A stretch of 64,000 bases of DNA from Candidatus Accumulibacter aalborgensis (GCF_900089955.1 NZ_FLQX01000146.1:62001-126000), one strand, 5' to 3'. Shown: positions 45,690 to 56,762, counted from the first letter of the stretch. Program-made: numbers and translations. Notes: generated by a model not told the origin, from the sequence alone.

Positions 45690-46337
45690 TCACTGGGGCG
45701 CTTCCCGTGTACTGCGCCCTGTCGGCACTCACACCGCTCTCCCTGGAAAGTCGTTCGCGACGCGGCCGTGGTGGCACAGTGGGATGCGCTGGTGGCGCGC
45801 TGGCAGCCGCTGGGTTTCCAGCGGGGCGCCTTCGGCCGGGTCAACGACAGCGGCACGTTTTACCCGGCAGTTACGCAACCTGTATCAAGAATTCGGTGTG
45901 CGCGGCACCATCGCCTTCATGCGCAACTCCTGCGCCGCGCCCTGGCTTGACCCAGCACACTTGGCGATCGTACCGAAGCCCCCACGACCTCTCACATCCC
46001 ACTGACTGACCCCACACCACGCGCTCCGCAAGCGCTCCTTTGCCGCCAGCTGACCGCATCTGACCGCCTCAGCGGCCAAAGCGGGCGTTACCGGCAAACG
46101 GGCCCGATTCGACGGGGTCATGCGTCAGGGCTGGTTGGACAAGCTCCTGATTGACCCAACTGCCTACTTGTGATGTAATCCACACCTCTGTCCGGCCGGT
46201 GGTGCGGGCTGGAGCCTGGCCCGCACAAGGGTCCGGGGCTGGCGGCAACAGAAAGGGGCGCACACCGACAGTCTGGATGATTCCTGCCGCTGCGGCGCAT
46301 CTTCAGCGGGCTGGCTGGTCATCGTTGCACCAATGCA
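45690..46337. other. Gene-poor stretch before tRNA-Val with coding remnants
   Basis: About 650 bases. Two frames contain protein-like pieces (AQWDALVARWQPLGFQRGAF at about 45772-45830; NLYQEFGVRGTIAFMRNSC at about 45880-45936) that could be halves of one decayed gene; no family was recognised. GTGCGGGC (46202-46209) and GCCCGCAC (46219-46226) form an eight-base stem without a T run. Nothing else is supported. Confidence 0.4.
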
Positions 46338-46412
46338 GGGCGATTAACTCAGCGGTAGAGTGCCACCTTCACACGGTGGAAGTCAGTGGTTCGATCCCAC
46401 TATCGCCCACCA
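46338..46412 (+). tRNA. tRNA-Val (anticodon CAC)
   Basis: A 75-nt cloverleaf. The acceptor arm GGGCGAT pairs with ATCGCCC, the anticodon stem CCACC/GGTGG encloses the loop TTCACAC (anticodon CAC, reading GUG), the T arm is GTGGTTCGATCCCAC, and CCA is encoded. It is isolated, between coding remnants and a DUF3579 gene. Confidence 0.93.
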
Positions 46413-46595
46413 TCCGGCTTGACGAGCTGGTTGCCCCCTCTTGATTATCCCCACGACCTCGTTGCAAATGGCCTCCAAGCGCCGGCTAAAATGGCCACGT
46501 TTCTGGTAGAATGGATACGTCGGCTCTGTCGCCGGCATTCAACGACCATCGAAGAGCGTAATTCGCGGGTCTCCTTGTTACGACGTTGCCGAGAT

Positions 46596-46904
46596 ATGAC
46601 CACTTCACCGCACTCCTCTTTCATCATCGTCGGCCTAACCAGCACCGGCAAGAAGTTTCGCCCCAGCGACTGGGCCGAGCGGCTGTGCGGGGTGTTATCG
46701 GTGTTCGGGGCCGAGAAGCGAATGCGTTATTCGCCCTACGTTGGCCCCAGGAACTACAAAGGTGAAAAGGCCGTTTTCGTAAACGGCAGCCTTTATGAAG
46801 TCGAGCCCATGGCTTATCGCTTTGTTCTCCACTTCGCACAGGACAACGATCTGCAGTTGATCCACGAAGACTCGCCAGCGGATCAGCAGAGCAAGTCAGC
46901 GTAG
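46596..46904 (+). CDS. DUF3579 protein
   Basis: A 102-residue betaproteobacterial protein. The conserved stretch is FIIVGLTSTGKKFRPSDWAERL, followed by YSPYVGPRNYKGEKAVFV. ATG 46596 is chosen as homology starts there; the longer frame overlaps the tRNA. No function is known. It faces murA convergently. Confidence 0.82.
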   Translation: MTTSPHSSFIIVGLTSTGKKFRPSDWAERLCGVLSVFGAEKRMRYSPYVGPRNYKGEKAVFVNGSLYEVEPMAYRFVLHFAQDNDLQLIHEDSPADQQSKSA

Positions 46905-46997
46905 GCAGATTTTCACTGCAGGCGGCTGCGGTTCAACCAGCGAAGCCCGGTACTGGGACTGCTCCAGCGCACGTACCGGAGGAGGCCGGGTCGGCTC

Positions 46998-48495
<1,498 letters not shown>

Positions 48496-48498
48496 GAT

Positions 48499-49251
48499 TC
48501 AGGACCTCAGTTTGTAACCGCTCCTGAGAAGCATCAGCGTCGCCGCCGACACCAGCAGGAAACTTGTGGCGACGACGGCCAGGCTGGTCTCGGGCGCCAC
48601 GTCGGAGACGCCGAAAAAGCCGAAGCGGAAACCGTCGATCATATAGAACACGGGATTGAAACGCGATACCTGCTGCCAGAAATGCGGTAGTGAATGGATC
48701 GAGTAGAAAACGCCGGAGAGCATCGTCAGCGGCATGATCAGGAAGTTCTGAAAGGCCGCCAACTGGTCGAATTTGTCGGCCCATATTCCGGCGACCATAC
48801 CCAGCGCTCCCATGATGCCGCCGCCGAGAACGATGAAGGTCAGGATCCAGAGCGGCTCGACGAAGGTCGGTAGCGCAAACCACACGGTCACCAGCAGAAC
48901 GCCCACTCCGACCATCATGCCGCGCAGCATCGCGGCAACGACATAGGCCAGAAAAAACTCGACGTACGAGATCGGCGGCAGAAGGACGAACACCACGCTG
49001 CCGGTCACCTTCGACTGAATCAGGCTGGAAGAACTGTTGGCAAAGGCGTTCTGCAGTGCAGACATCATCACCAGTCCGGGAATGAGAAAGGCGGCGTAGG
49101 ACACCCCGTGGACTTGCACGTGCGCTTCGAGAACATGCGAGAAGATCATCAGGTAGAGCATCGCCGTCAGCACCGGCGCGCCGACCGTCTGGAAACTCAC
49201 CTTCCAGAAGCGCAGCACCTCCTTGTAGAGCAAGGTTCGGAAGCCGCTCAT
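48499..49251 (-). CDS. ABC-2 type transporter permease (YadH-like)
   Basis: A 250-residue inner-membrane permease with six expected helices (GVSYAAFLIPGLVMMSALQNA; LTMLSGVFYSIHSLP). Its ATG overlaps the stop of the ATPase gene (ATGA), so the two form one transporter. The family exports unknown substrates; the position at the end of the Mla operon suggests an envelope role. Confidence 0.9.
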   Translation of the reverse strand: MSGFRTLLYKEVLRFWKVSFQTVGAPVLTAMLYLMIFSHVLEAHVQVHGVSYAAFLIPGLVMMSALQNAFANSSSSLIQSKVTGSVVFVLLPPISYVEFFLAYVVAAMLRGMMVGVGVLLVTVWFALPTFVEPLWILTFIVLGGGIMGALGMVAGIWADKFDQLAAFQNFLIMPLTMLSGVFYSIHSLPHFWQQVSRFNPVFYMIDGFRFGFFGVSDVAPETSLAVVATSFLLVSAATLMLLRSGYKLRS

Positions 49252-50174
49252 GGCCGCGAGGTTTCCTGCCGGGGGCTGCTGCTCTGCATGACGCCGAGAA
49301 AGACGTCTTCGAGATCGGTCTGGGTCAGCCGCAGGTCATCCATCAGGCAGCCGGCTTCGCGCACCGCCACCAATAAAGGCTCGATCTCGCCGACGCCCGC
49401 GAGTTGGAAGGTCCACATCCCCTCGCTTTCGCTCGCCCGTGCGCGCAGCGCTGGCGGCAGCGGCGCCGGACCAGAGAGGCGCAAGTGCAGGGCCTGGCCC
49501 GAGACGCGGGCCAGCAGGTTGCGAGTAGTGTCGAGGGCGACCACACGCCCCTCTTTGAGCATCGCGATTCGCCCGCACAAGGCTTCGGCTTCCTCGAGGT
49601 AATGCGTGGTCAGGATCACCGTATGGCCGTCGCGATTGAGGCGCCGGACGAATTGCCACAAGCCCTGCCGCAACTCGACATCGACGCCGGCCGTCGGTTC
49701 GTCGAGAACGATGACTGGCGGCTTGTGCACCAGCGCCTGCGCGACCAGCACCCGCCGCTTCATGCCACCCGACAGACGGCGCATGTTGGTGTCGGCCTTG
49801 GCCGTCAGATCGAGGTTGGCCAGAATCTCGTCGATCCAGTCGTCGTTGTGGCGTATCCCGAAGTAGCCCGACTGGATGCGCAGGCTCTCCCGCACCGAAA
49901 AAAAAGGGTCGAAAACCAGTTCCTGCGGCACCACGCCAAGCAAGCGCCGCGCGTCCCGGTAGCCGGTGACGACGTCGTGTCCCATGACGGTCAGGGTGCC
50001 CGAATCCGGACGCGCCAGACCTGCCAGGCAGGAGATCAGGGTGGTCTTGCCCGCCCCGTTGGGGCCGAGGAGACCAAAGAACTCGCCCTCGGCGATCCGC
50101 AACGAAACGCCGGCCAGTGCGCGCAATGAAGCAAAGCGCTTTTCGACGCGATCAATGGCTACGGCGACGCTCAC
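49248..50174 (-). CDS. ABC transporter ATP-binding protein (YadG-like)
   Basis: A 308-residue ATPase: Walker A GPNGAGKTT, signature LSGGMKRR, Walker B VIVLDEPTAG and H-loop TTHYLEEAE. It pairs with the following permease. The C-terminal about 75 residues (LRARASESEGMWTFQL) form the extension typical of DrrA/YadG exporters. It lies 37 bases after the STAS gene mlaB. Confidence 0.92.
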   Translation of the reverse strand: MSVAVAIDRVEKRFASLRALAGVSLRIAEGEFFGLLGPNGAGKTTLISCLAGLARPDSGTLTVMGHDVVTGYRDARRLLGVVPQELVFDPFFSVRESLRIQSGYFGIRHNDDWIDEILANLDLTAKADTNMRRLSGGMKRRVLVAQALVHKPPVIVLDEPTAGVDVELRQGLWQFVRRLNRDGHTVILTTHYLEEAEALCGRIAMLKEGRVVALDTTRNLLARVSGQALHLRLSGPAPLPPALRARASESEGMWTFQLAGVGEIEPLLVAVREAGCLMDDLRLTQTDLEDVFLGVMQSSSPRQETSRP

Positions 50175-50211
50175 GGCATCTACACTGGCGAACAGGCGGC
50201 GCGCCGCCTGT

Positions 50212-50511
50212 TCAGGCGAGCGGGAGTAGTTCGGAAACGCCGTAGAGCGTCGCCAGGCTGATCAGGCTGGCCGGCGGATTCGCAATACGCAGCCCCACCA
50301 GGTCACGCTCGCCGGCGGTGCGCAGCCAGCCAAGAACGACGCCCAAGGCCGACGAATCCACCTCTCCGACGGCCTGCAGGTCGACGACCGAAGCAGCAGG
50401 CTGCTGGCCCCTGGTGTCCAGGAGGAGGCGCCCTGTCTCAAGCAGGGTGCGCGCGTTGGCGATCACCATGGGCACCGTGACGGACAGTCCGCCTTCGGTC
50501 CGCTCGATCAT
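50212..50511 (-). CDS. mlaB: STAS-domain protein MlaB
   Basis: A 99-residue STAS protein with VVDLQAVGEVDSSALGVVLGWL, where the DSSAL motif holds the conserved Ser-Ser. MlaB stabilises the MlaFEDB phospholipid transporter on the cytoplasmic side. Its start overlaps the mlaC stop (ATGA). Confidence 0.88.
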   Translation of the reverse strand: MIERTEGGLSVTVPMVIANARTLLETGRLLLDTRGQQPAASVVDLQAVGEVDSSALGVVLGWLRTAGERDLVGLRIANPPASLISLATLYGVSELLPLA

Positions 50512-51128
50512 TTCTTGCCGGCTTCGAGTTGCTTGTTGCGATTCCCCAGCATCTGGATCAGTCCGTCAATGCCATTGTTGCGAACTTCCTGGCGGAAAGT
50601 ATCGCGGTAATTGGTGACCAGGCTGACGCCGGCGACGATGACATCGTAGACCTTCCATTTGTCACCCTCCTTGGCCAGCGCGTAATCGAGTGGCACCGCC
50701 TTGCTGCCCGGCTGGACGATTTCGGTCCTGACGATTACATCGTTGTCCCCCGCCTGCAATTTGCTTGGCTTGTAGGACACGGTCTGGTTCTTGTAGGAGG
50801 TCAGCGCATTCGAATAGGTACGTACCAAGAGTGTCTTGAACTCTTCCGACAGGCGTTTCCTTTGCTCCGGCGTCGCCTTGTTCCAGTCACGCCCCATGGC
50901 CAGTGCGGTCATTCGCTGAAAATCGAAATAAGGGATCACCTTGGCATCGACCAGTTCGATCGCCTTGCGCGTATTACCGCTCTGGATGTCCGTGTCCTGG
51001 CGAACGATGGTCAGCACATCGTCGGTCACCTGGCGAATCATTCCATCCGGCGAACTCTCCTGGGCAAAGGACGAGGTGAGCACGACAAACAAGCCAAACA
51101 GCAGTGATACCAGTGATTTCATGAACAT
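50508..51128 (-). CDS. mlaC: Periplasmic phospholipid-binding protein MlaC
   Basis: A 206-residue exported protein: signal peptide (SLVSLLFGLFVVLTSSFA), then the MlaC domain (VIPYFDFQRMTALAMGRDWNK; YSNALTSYKNQTVSYKP). It ferries phospholipid between MlaA in the outer membrane and MlaD in the inner membrane. Start ATG 51128 (behind CCGGAAA) or ATG 51122. Confidence 0.94.
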   Translation of the reverse strand: MFMKSLVSLLFGLFVVLTSSFAQESSPDGMIRQVTDDVLTIVRQDTDIQSGNTRKAIELVDAKVIPYFDFQRMTALAMGRDWNKATPEQRKRLSEEFKTLLVRTYSNALTSYKNQTVSYKPSKLQAGDNDVIVRTEIVQPGSKAVPLDYALAKEGDKWKVYDVIVAGVSLVTNYRDTFRQEVRNNGIDGLIQMLGNRNKQLEAGKK

Positions 51129-51188
51129 TTTCCGGCAAGTGTGGGTAGATCTGGTGAGCGCAGCCGTTGCGTTGGCCGACGCGGAAGA

Positions 51189-51902
51189 CTAATCGTCAAG
51201 GGGGACGCGCGGCGGATCACCATCAAAGACCTCATTGCGGCGATGCTGCAGATATGCATCCCTGATGTAGTTGTACTTGTCAAAAGCGGCCTCTTCGACC
51301 ACCTTGTCGGAAGGCAGGAGCGTAGCGCGCAAGTCGATGTATCGCGTCGCGACGAGGCTGTTGCGCAGCGCCATGTCATCCAGTCGCCACACCGGATCGT
51401 AAAAGGTGTCGACCATCCAGCCAAAGGTATCACGGGTCGTACGCGGTCCGATTAGTGGCCAGTAGAAGTAGGGGCCGTCACCGACGCCCCACACGGCAAG
51501 CGTCTGGCCGAACTCTTCGGAATGCTTGGTCAGCCCCATTTCACCCGCCACGTCAAAGGCGCCGCCGATCCCGACCGTGCTATTGATCAACACCCGCCCG
51601 ACATCCGACAGGGCATCCCCGCCCTTGCCCTGCAGCAGGTTGTTGAGCGCGGTCCAGGCATCCCAGAGATTCCCGAAGAAATTGCCGACGACCACCTTGA
51701 CCGGCAGCGGAGCCACCGTATCGTAGCCCTGCGCCACCGGTTTGACGACGACATCAAGGCCTTCATTGACGGCGAACATCGCACGGTTGAAGCCCTCGAA
51801 GGGGTCCTTGGGATTGTTCGCCGTCGTCGCGCATCCGCTGGCAGCGACAATCGTGGCGGCACAGACCAGGAACGACCGGCGCGTGCTTCGGTCAGGCTTC
51901 AC
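51189..51902 (-). CDS. mlaA: Outer-membrane lipoprotein MlaA (VacJ)
   Basis: A 237-residue VacJ-family lipoprotein that removes mislocalised phospholipid from the outer leaflet. The start is GTG 51902 behind AAAGGAC. The leader STRRSFLVCAATIVAASGC has a twin-arginine-like TRRSFLV followed by a lipobox cysteine. Family text: DPFEGFNRAMFAVNEGLD, LINSTVGIGGAFDVA, YFYWPLIGPRTTRD. It lies between mlaD and mlaC in the operon. Confidence 0.94.
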   Translation of the reverse strand: MKPDRSTRRSFLVCAATIVAASGCATTANNPKDPFEGFNRAMFAVNEGLDVVVKPVAQGYDTVAPLPVKVVVGNFFGNLWDAWTALNNLLQGKGGDALSDVGRVLINSTVGIGGAFDVAGEMGLTKHSEEFGQTLAVWGVGDGPYFYWPLIGPRTTRDTFGWMVDTFYDPVWRLDDMALRNSLVATRYIDLRATLLPSDKVVEEAAFDKYNYIRDAYLQHRRNEVFDGDPPRVPLDD

Positions 51903-51932
51903 TTTTGTCCTTTCATACTATTGTTCACTGGG

Positions 51933-52388
51933 TCATTCCGATGCCTTGTTGAACATGAATTGGCTGATCAGTTTCTCCAGAACCACTGCCGACTGCGTCT
52001 TAGCGATCACGTCGCCCGCCTTGAGCATCTTCTCATCGCCGCCAGGGTCCAGTCCGATGTACTGCTCGCCCAGCAAGCCAGCGGTCAGGATCAAGGCGAA
52101 GGTATCCTTGGGAAAGCGATAGCGGCCGTCGATGCTGAAGGTCACCACCGCCTCATACGTTTCCGGGTCGAAATGTACCTCGGCGACCCGCCCGACGACC
52201 ACGCCCGCACTCTTCACCGGCGCCCGAACCTTCAAGCCACCGATATTAACAAACTTGGCCGTCAAGAGGTAAGACTCGGCAAAGTTGGCACTGGACAGAT
52301 TGCCGACCTTCAGCGCCAGAAAGAGCACTGAAGCGAGCCCCAGAGCAACAAAAAAACCGACCCACAGGTCGAGCAGCTTGCGACTCAT
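51933..52388 (-). CDS. mlaD: Phospholipid-transport MCE-domain protein MlaD
   Basis: A 151-residue protein with an N-terminal transmembrane helix (LLDLWVGFFVALGLASVLFLAL) and one MCE domain (VNIGGLKVRAPVKSAGVVVG). MlaD forms the hexameric lipid-binding ring. ATG 52388 overlaps the mlaE stop (TGATG). Confidence 0.95.
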   Translation of the reverse strand: MSRKLLDLWVGFFVALGLASVLFLALKVGNLSSANFAESYLLTAKFVNIGGLKVRAPVKSAGVVVGRVAEVHFDPETYEAVVTFSIDGRYRFPKDTFALILTAGLLGEQYIGLDPGGDEKMLKAGDVIAKTQSAVVLEKLISQFMFNKASE

Positions 52389-53200
52389 CAAGTCTCCCGA
52401 AACATGAAAGAGGTCAATACAAAGTCCAGCGCCAGGATCGCCAGTGCCGACTTGACGACCGTTCCCTTGATCGAGCTGGATACACCTTCCGCCGTCGGTA
52501 CGGCGTCATAGCCTTCAAAAACGGCAATCAGGGACACCGCGACACCAAAAACGAAGCTCTTCACGATGCCACTCCAGACATCGTAGCGAAAATCGACCGA
52601 AGCCTGCATCTGCGACCAGAAAGCGCCCTCATCGACGCCGATGAAGACAACGCCGATCAGATAGCCGCCGAAGACCCCGGTGGCCGAGAAGAGCGCGGCC
52701 AGCAAGGGCATCGAGATCACGCCTCCCCAGAAACGCGGCGCCACCACGCGGGCAATCGGGTTGACCGCCATCATGTCCATTGCGGTCAGTTGCTCGGTGG
52801 CCTTCATCAGACCGATTTCGGCGGTGATCGACGAACCCGCTCGCGAGGCAAAGAGGAGCGCGGCGACCACGGGGCCCAGTTCCCGTACCAGCGACAGCGC
52901 TACGAGAACGCCGAGCGCGTCGGCCGATCCGTAGCGCTGCAGTGTTTCGTAGCCCTGCATGCCGAGCACCATGCCGATGAACAGTCCAGAGACCATGATG
53001 ATCAGCAGCGACTGGAAACCTGAAAAATAGATCTCGCGAATCGTCAGATTCAGGCGTCGGAAAGACTGCCCGGAACAGGCCAGAAGCATGATAAAGAAGC
53101 GGGTCGCAAACCCCAGTCGCTGCAGCGCATCGTTGACCTGGTGTCCCAGTCTGGCGACGATCGACAGCAACACATGCTGACCCGAGCTAGGCTTGCTCAT
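52388..53200 (-). CDS. mlaE: Phospholipid-transport permease MlaE
   Basis: A 270-residue inner-membrane permease of the MlaE family: FSGFQSLLIIMVSGLFIGMVLG, SLVRELGPVVAALLFASRAG, and TAEIGLMKATEQLTAMDMMA are diagnostic. ATG 53200 begins MSKPSSGQHVLLS and overlaps the mlaF end by 14 bases; the longer frame to 53296 is rejected. Confidence 0.95.
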   Translation of the reverse strand: MSKPSSGQHVLLSIVARLGHQVNDALQRLGFATRFFIMLLACSGQSFRRLNLTIREIYFSGFQSLLIIMVSGLFIGMVLGMQGYETLQRYGSADALGVLVALSLVRELGPVVAALLFASRAGSSITAEIGLMKATEQLTAMDMMAVNPIARVVAPRFWGGVISMPLLAALFSATGVFGGYLIGVVFIGVDEGAFWSQMQASVDFRYDVWSGIVKSFVFGVAVSLIAVFEGYDAVPTAEGVSSSIKGTVVKSALAILALDFVLTSFMFRET

Positions 53201-54005
53201 CTGCGCCTCTCCCCAGCAGTTCCTCAGCGATGGGAACTGCCGGATAGTGGAAGGGTACCGGTCCGTCCGCTTCGGCAAAAACGAACTGATGGACAAAAGG
53301 ATCCTTGGAAGCCCGGATCTGGTCCGGAGTTCCGAGCGCGACGATCTTCCCGTCAGACATGAAATAGATGAAATCGACGATCAGCAGGGACTCCTGGATG
53401 TCGTGGGTGACCATGATCGTGGTCGCACCGAGCGCGTCATTCAGCTTGCGGATCAGTTGTCCGATGACGCCCAGCGAGATCGGATCGAGGCCGGCAAAAG
53501 GCTCGTCGTACATGATCAGCATTGGATCGAGCGCGATCGCCCGCGCCAGCGCTACTCGCCTGGCCATGCCGCCGGAGAGCTCGGCGGGCATCAGTTGATG
53601 CGCTCCGCGCAGGCCGACTGCATTGAGTTTCAGGAGGACCATATCGCGAATCAATTCCTCCGGCAGGTCGGTGTGCTCGCGCATCTGGTAGGCGACGTTG
53701 TCAAAAACCGAAATATCAGTGAACAAGGCGCCAAACTGGAACAACATGCCCATTCGCCGGCGCAGTGCGTACAGTTCGTCATTGCCCAGATGGGGCACGG
53801 AAAGGCCGTCGACCAGAACCTCGCCGCGGCTTGGCTTGAGCTGCCCGCCGATCAGCCGCAACAGGGTGGTCTTGCCGCAACCCGAGCCGCCCATGATGGC
53901 CACCACCTTGCCGCGCGGAATCTCCATGCTGATGCCCTTGAGGATCGGTCGATCGTCGTAGGCAAAATCCAGATCCTTGATTTCGACAAGATTATCGGCC
54001 GACAC
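53187..54005 (-). CDS. mlaF: Phospholipid-transport ATPase MlaF
   Basis: A 272-residue ATPase. GTG 54005 starts VSADNLVEIKDLDFAY, where family homology begins; no upstream ATG fits. Walker A GGSGCGKTT, signature LSGGMARR, Walker B LIMYDEPFAG, H-loop MVTHDIQE. It is the first gene of the leftward mlaFEDACB operon and is divergent from the PrsR-like regulator. Confidence 0.95.
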   Translation of the reverse strand: MSADNLVEIKDLDFAYDDRPILKGISMEIPRGKVVAIMGGSGCGKTTLLRLIGGQLKPSRGEVLVDGLSVPHLGNDELYALRRRMGMLFQFGALFTDISVFDNVAYQMREHTDLPEELIRDMVLLKLNAVGLRGAHQLMPAELSGGMARRVALARAIALDPMLIMYDEPFAGLDPISLGVIGQLIRKLNDALGATTIMVTHDIQESLLIVDFIYFMSDGKIVALGTPDQIRASKDPFVHQFVFAEADGPVPFHYPAVPIAEELLGRGADEQA

Positions 54006-54140
54006 CGCAGTATCCCAGGACAAAAAACGAGCGCGAATTATACCTGAACGACGGGCGTCATCGCCGTCAATTCCTTGGCGCCAATTCAATTGTGGAATAA
54101 TGCCGGAAAGGCTGCATTATGCTGCCAGGCGATTCTTTTC

Positions 54141-55598
54141 ATGACCACCCAACCGGACACCCCACTGCGCGACAAGCCCTTCCTGCTCATCGTCGATGAC
54201 GACGCGCTGATTTGTGACACCTTGAGTTTTTCGTTGACCCCGCTATTTGAGGTGCTCACCAGCCACTCGCGTCCACACTGCATGCAACTGCTTGGCCAAC
54301 TGCGCCATTTGCCTGAACTGGCCCTCGTCGACCTTGGTCTGCCGCCGCTGCCGCATCGGCCCGACGAGGGCTTTGCCCTGATTTCGGATCTCCTCAAGGT
54401 CTCCCCGGAGATCCGCATCGTTGTCCTCTCGGGACAGAGCGACGAGGGTAACGCGCGCCATGCGCGGACCCTTGGGGCGGTCGACTTTGTCGCCAAGCCA
54501 TGCGACCCCGGCGATCTGCAACAGGTTCTCAAGCGCGCTCTGGCGTTTCGTGCGCTGGATGAGGTATGTCACAGGAGCAATAGTGCGTCACCTTTGATCG
54601 GCAACAGCTCGGCCATGGAGAAGCTGCGGGTGCAAGTGCGACAGTATGCCGATTTACCGTTCCCGGTTCTCATCGAGGGCGAATCGGGCAGCGGCAAGGA
54701 GATCATCGCCAAGGGTTGTCTGCATCATGATACCAGACGCCGCTCCAGGCCTTTTCTGGCGCTCAATTGTGCTGCCGTGTCGCCCAACCTGGTCGAGGCA
54801 ACGTTGTTCGGTTACGCCAGGGGTGCGTTTACCGGCGCCGCAGCGATGAAGGCTGGCTATTTTGAAGATGCCGCCGACGGCACTCTGTTCCTTGACGAGA
54901 TTGGCGAATTGGCACTCGAACTCCAGGCGAAGCTGCTCCGGGTGCTGGAGAATGGCGAATACCAGCGGGTCGGCGAAACCCAGCAGAGAGTCAGCCAGGC
55001 GCGCATCATCGCGGCCACCAACCGTGACCTGCGCCGTGAGGCGAAGTCCGGCAATTTCCGGGCCGATCTCTACCACCGGCTGTCGGTCTGTTCGATCGTT
55101 GCTCCTCCACTGCGCGAGATGGGCGATGACAAGCTTTTGCTCCTGAACCACTTCCGGCACCTTTACGCAGCACAGATGCAGCAACAGCCGTTCGATCTTG
55201 CCGCGAATGCAAAGGACTTGTGGCTCGGCTATGCATTTCCGGGCAATGTGCGTGAACTGCGCAACATCGTCATTCGGTTGACCACCAAACACCCTGGGCA
55301 GACCGTCGATTCCCGGTTGCTGGAAGGCGAACTGGATTTGCCGGACGAGCCAGTGGCCGTCGCAGCGAGTCCGGCGCTGGACGAAATGACCAGTGAGGCG
55401 ATCGTTGCCGCCGCGACGCAGCGCCTGCGGCAGCGAGATCCCTTCAGCCTTGATCGCCTGCTCGACGCCACCGAACAGGGCTACATCGAGGCCGCGCTAA
55501 AACTGGCGCACGGCAATGTCAGTCAGGCCGCACGCCTGCTCGGCATTCACCGCACGACGCTTTACAACCGTATGGAATCGTCGTCGCGGGAGCCGTAA
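54141..55598 (+). CDS. prsR: Sigma-54-dependent response regulator, PrsR-like
   Basis: A 485-residue NtrC-type activator: receiver domain (FLLIVDDDALICD; phosphoacceptor aspartate in LALVDLGL; FVAKPCDP lysine), AAA+ domain with Walker A GESGSGKE, GAFTGA loop for sigma-54 contact and LFLDEIGEL, and a C-terminal Fis-type helix-turn-helix (GNVSQAARLLGIHRTTLYNRM). It resembles PrsR, which controls PEP-CTERM genes in exosortase-bearing bacteria. The adjacent ExeA-like ATPase supports this; the sensor kinase PrsK is not in the window. Confidence 0.85.
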   Translation: MTTQPDTPLRDKPFLLIVDDDALICDTLSFSLTPLFEVLTSHSRPHCMQLLGQLRHLPELALVDLGLPPLPHRPDEGFALISDLLKVSPEIRIVVLSGQSDEGNARHARTLGAVDFVAKPCDPGDLQQVLKRALAFRALDEVCHRSNSASPLIGNSSAMEKLRVQVRQYADLPFPVLIEGESGSGKEIIAKGCLHHDTRRRSRPFLALNCAAVSPNLVEATLFGYARGAFTGAAAMKAGYFEDAADGTLFLDEIGELALELQAKLLRVLENGEYQRVGETQQRVSQARIIAATNRDLRREAKSGNFRADLYHRLSVCSIVAPPLREMGDDKLLLLNHFRHLYAAQMQQQPFDLAANAKDLWLGYAFPGNVRELRNIVIRLTTKHPGQTVDSRLLEGELDLPDEPVAVAASPALDEMTSEAIVAAATQRLRQRDPFSLDRLLDATEQGYIEAALKLAHGNVSQAARLLGIHRTTLYNRMESSSREP

Positions 55599-55663
55599 TG
55601 TATGACGTGTGGTGTTCAATGGGTGATTTGATCTGATGTGCAATCCATGATGCATGATCGGGC

Positions 55664-56581
55664 ATGATGTATCTCGACCACTTCGGGCTGCGTCAGGCGC
55701 CGTTTCGCATCACGCCGCACACCGAATTCTTCTTTACTGGCGCCAATCGGGGGGCCACGCTCGAGGCGCTGATCTACGCGATCACGCACGACCAAGGAAT
55801 CGTCAAGGTCAGCGGTGAGGTCGGCAGCGGCAAGACGATGCTCTGCCGGATGCTACTCGAGAGGCTGCCGAACAACGTCGAGACGGTCTATCTGGCCAAC
55901 CCGCTGCTGTCGCGTGGCGAGATACTCGTGGCGATTGCCGACGAACTGCAGCTTCCCCTGCCCGACGAACGCAGCCATCTGTGGCTGCGCCTCTTGCAGG
56001 AGCGCTTGCTGGCCATCTACGCTGCCGGTCGCCAGGTCGTTGCGCTGATCGACGAGGCGCATGCCATGCCACCGGAAGCGCTTGAAGAGATTCGCCTGCT
56101 CTCCAACCTCGAATCGAAGCAGCACAAACTCCTGCAGATTGTCCTGTTTGGTCAGCCGGAACTCGATCACCGCCTGAGTGAATGGGCCATGCGCCAGCTC
56201 AACGACCGCATTACGCACCACTTCCAGTTGGCGCCGATGCGCGCCAACGACGTCGCGGTGTATCTGATGTTCCGGCTGCGCTCGGCTGGCTACCACGGCC
56301 CGGATCTGTTTACCAAGCGTGCCGTCCAATTGATCAGCCGGGCGTCCGAAGGGCTTAATCGCCGAATCAATATCCTGGCCGACAAAGCGCTGCTGGCCGC
56401 TTTTTCCGACGGCGTTCATCAGATTGCTGGCCGCCAGGCCAAGGCCGCCATCCGCGACGCTCGTTTTCGGCCCTTGAGTCGGCGGTGCGGCACCTGGTGG
56501 CCATGGGCCGGAGCGGCTTTGGCCCTCTGTGCGATGGCCGGCCTGGCTTACGTCGCCGGCCGGCCGACCCTCGGCGGATGA
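55664..56581 (+). CDS. ExeA/XrtA-system-type ATPase
   Basis: A 305-residue AAA ATPase starting MMYLDHFGLRQAPFRITPHTEFFF (conserved N-terminus of GspA/ExeA and XrtA-associated ATPases). Walker A is SGEVGSGKTM and Walker B VVALIDEAHAM. A C-terminal transmembrane helix (WPWAGAALALCAMAGLAYVA) anchors it to the membrane. In exosortase loci this ATPase accompanies EPS export; here it follows the PrsR-like gene by 65 bases. Confidence 0.8.
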   Translation: MMYLDHFGLRQAPFRITPHTEFFFTGANRGATLEALIYAITHDQGIVKVSGEVGSGKTMLCRMLLERLPNNVETVYLANPLLSRGEILVAIADELQLPLPDERSHLWLRLLQERLLAIYAAGRQVVALIDEAHAMPPEALEEIRLLSNLESKQHKLLQIVLFGQPELDHRLSEWAMRQLNDRITHHFQLAPMRANDVAVYLMFRLRSAGYHGPDLFTKRAVQLISRASEGLNRRINILADKALLAAFSDGVHQIAGRQAKAAIRDARFRPLSRRCGTWWPWAGAALALCAMAGLAYVAGRPTLGG

Positions 56582-56762
56582 GCGCTGCGCCGGGCATTGC
56601 CGTCGTAGCGGCGGTTACTGTGGCCGCCCCCGCGCCACAGCACCGCCCTCTGTGGACACCCCGGGCGCCATCTCCGTCGGGCGAAGGCACTGTCGGCGGC
56701 GACCATAGTCGCTTGATATCTTGCTGCGCAGATAGTGCAGCGCACTTGAGAGGAGAGGCAAC

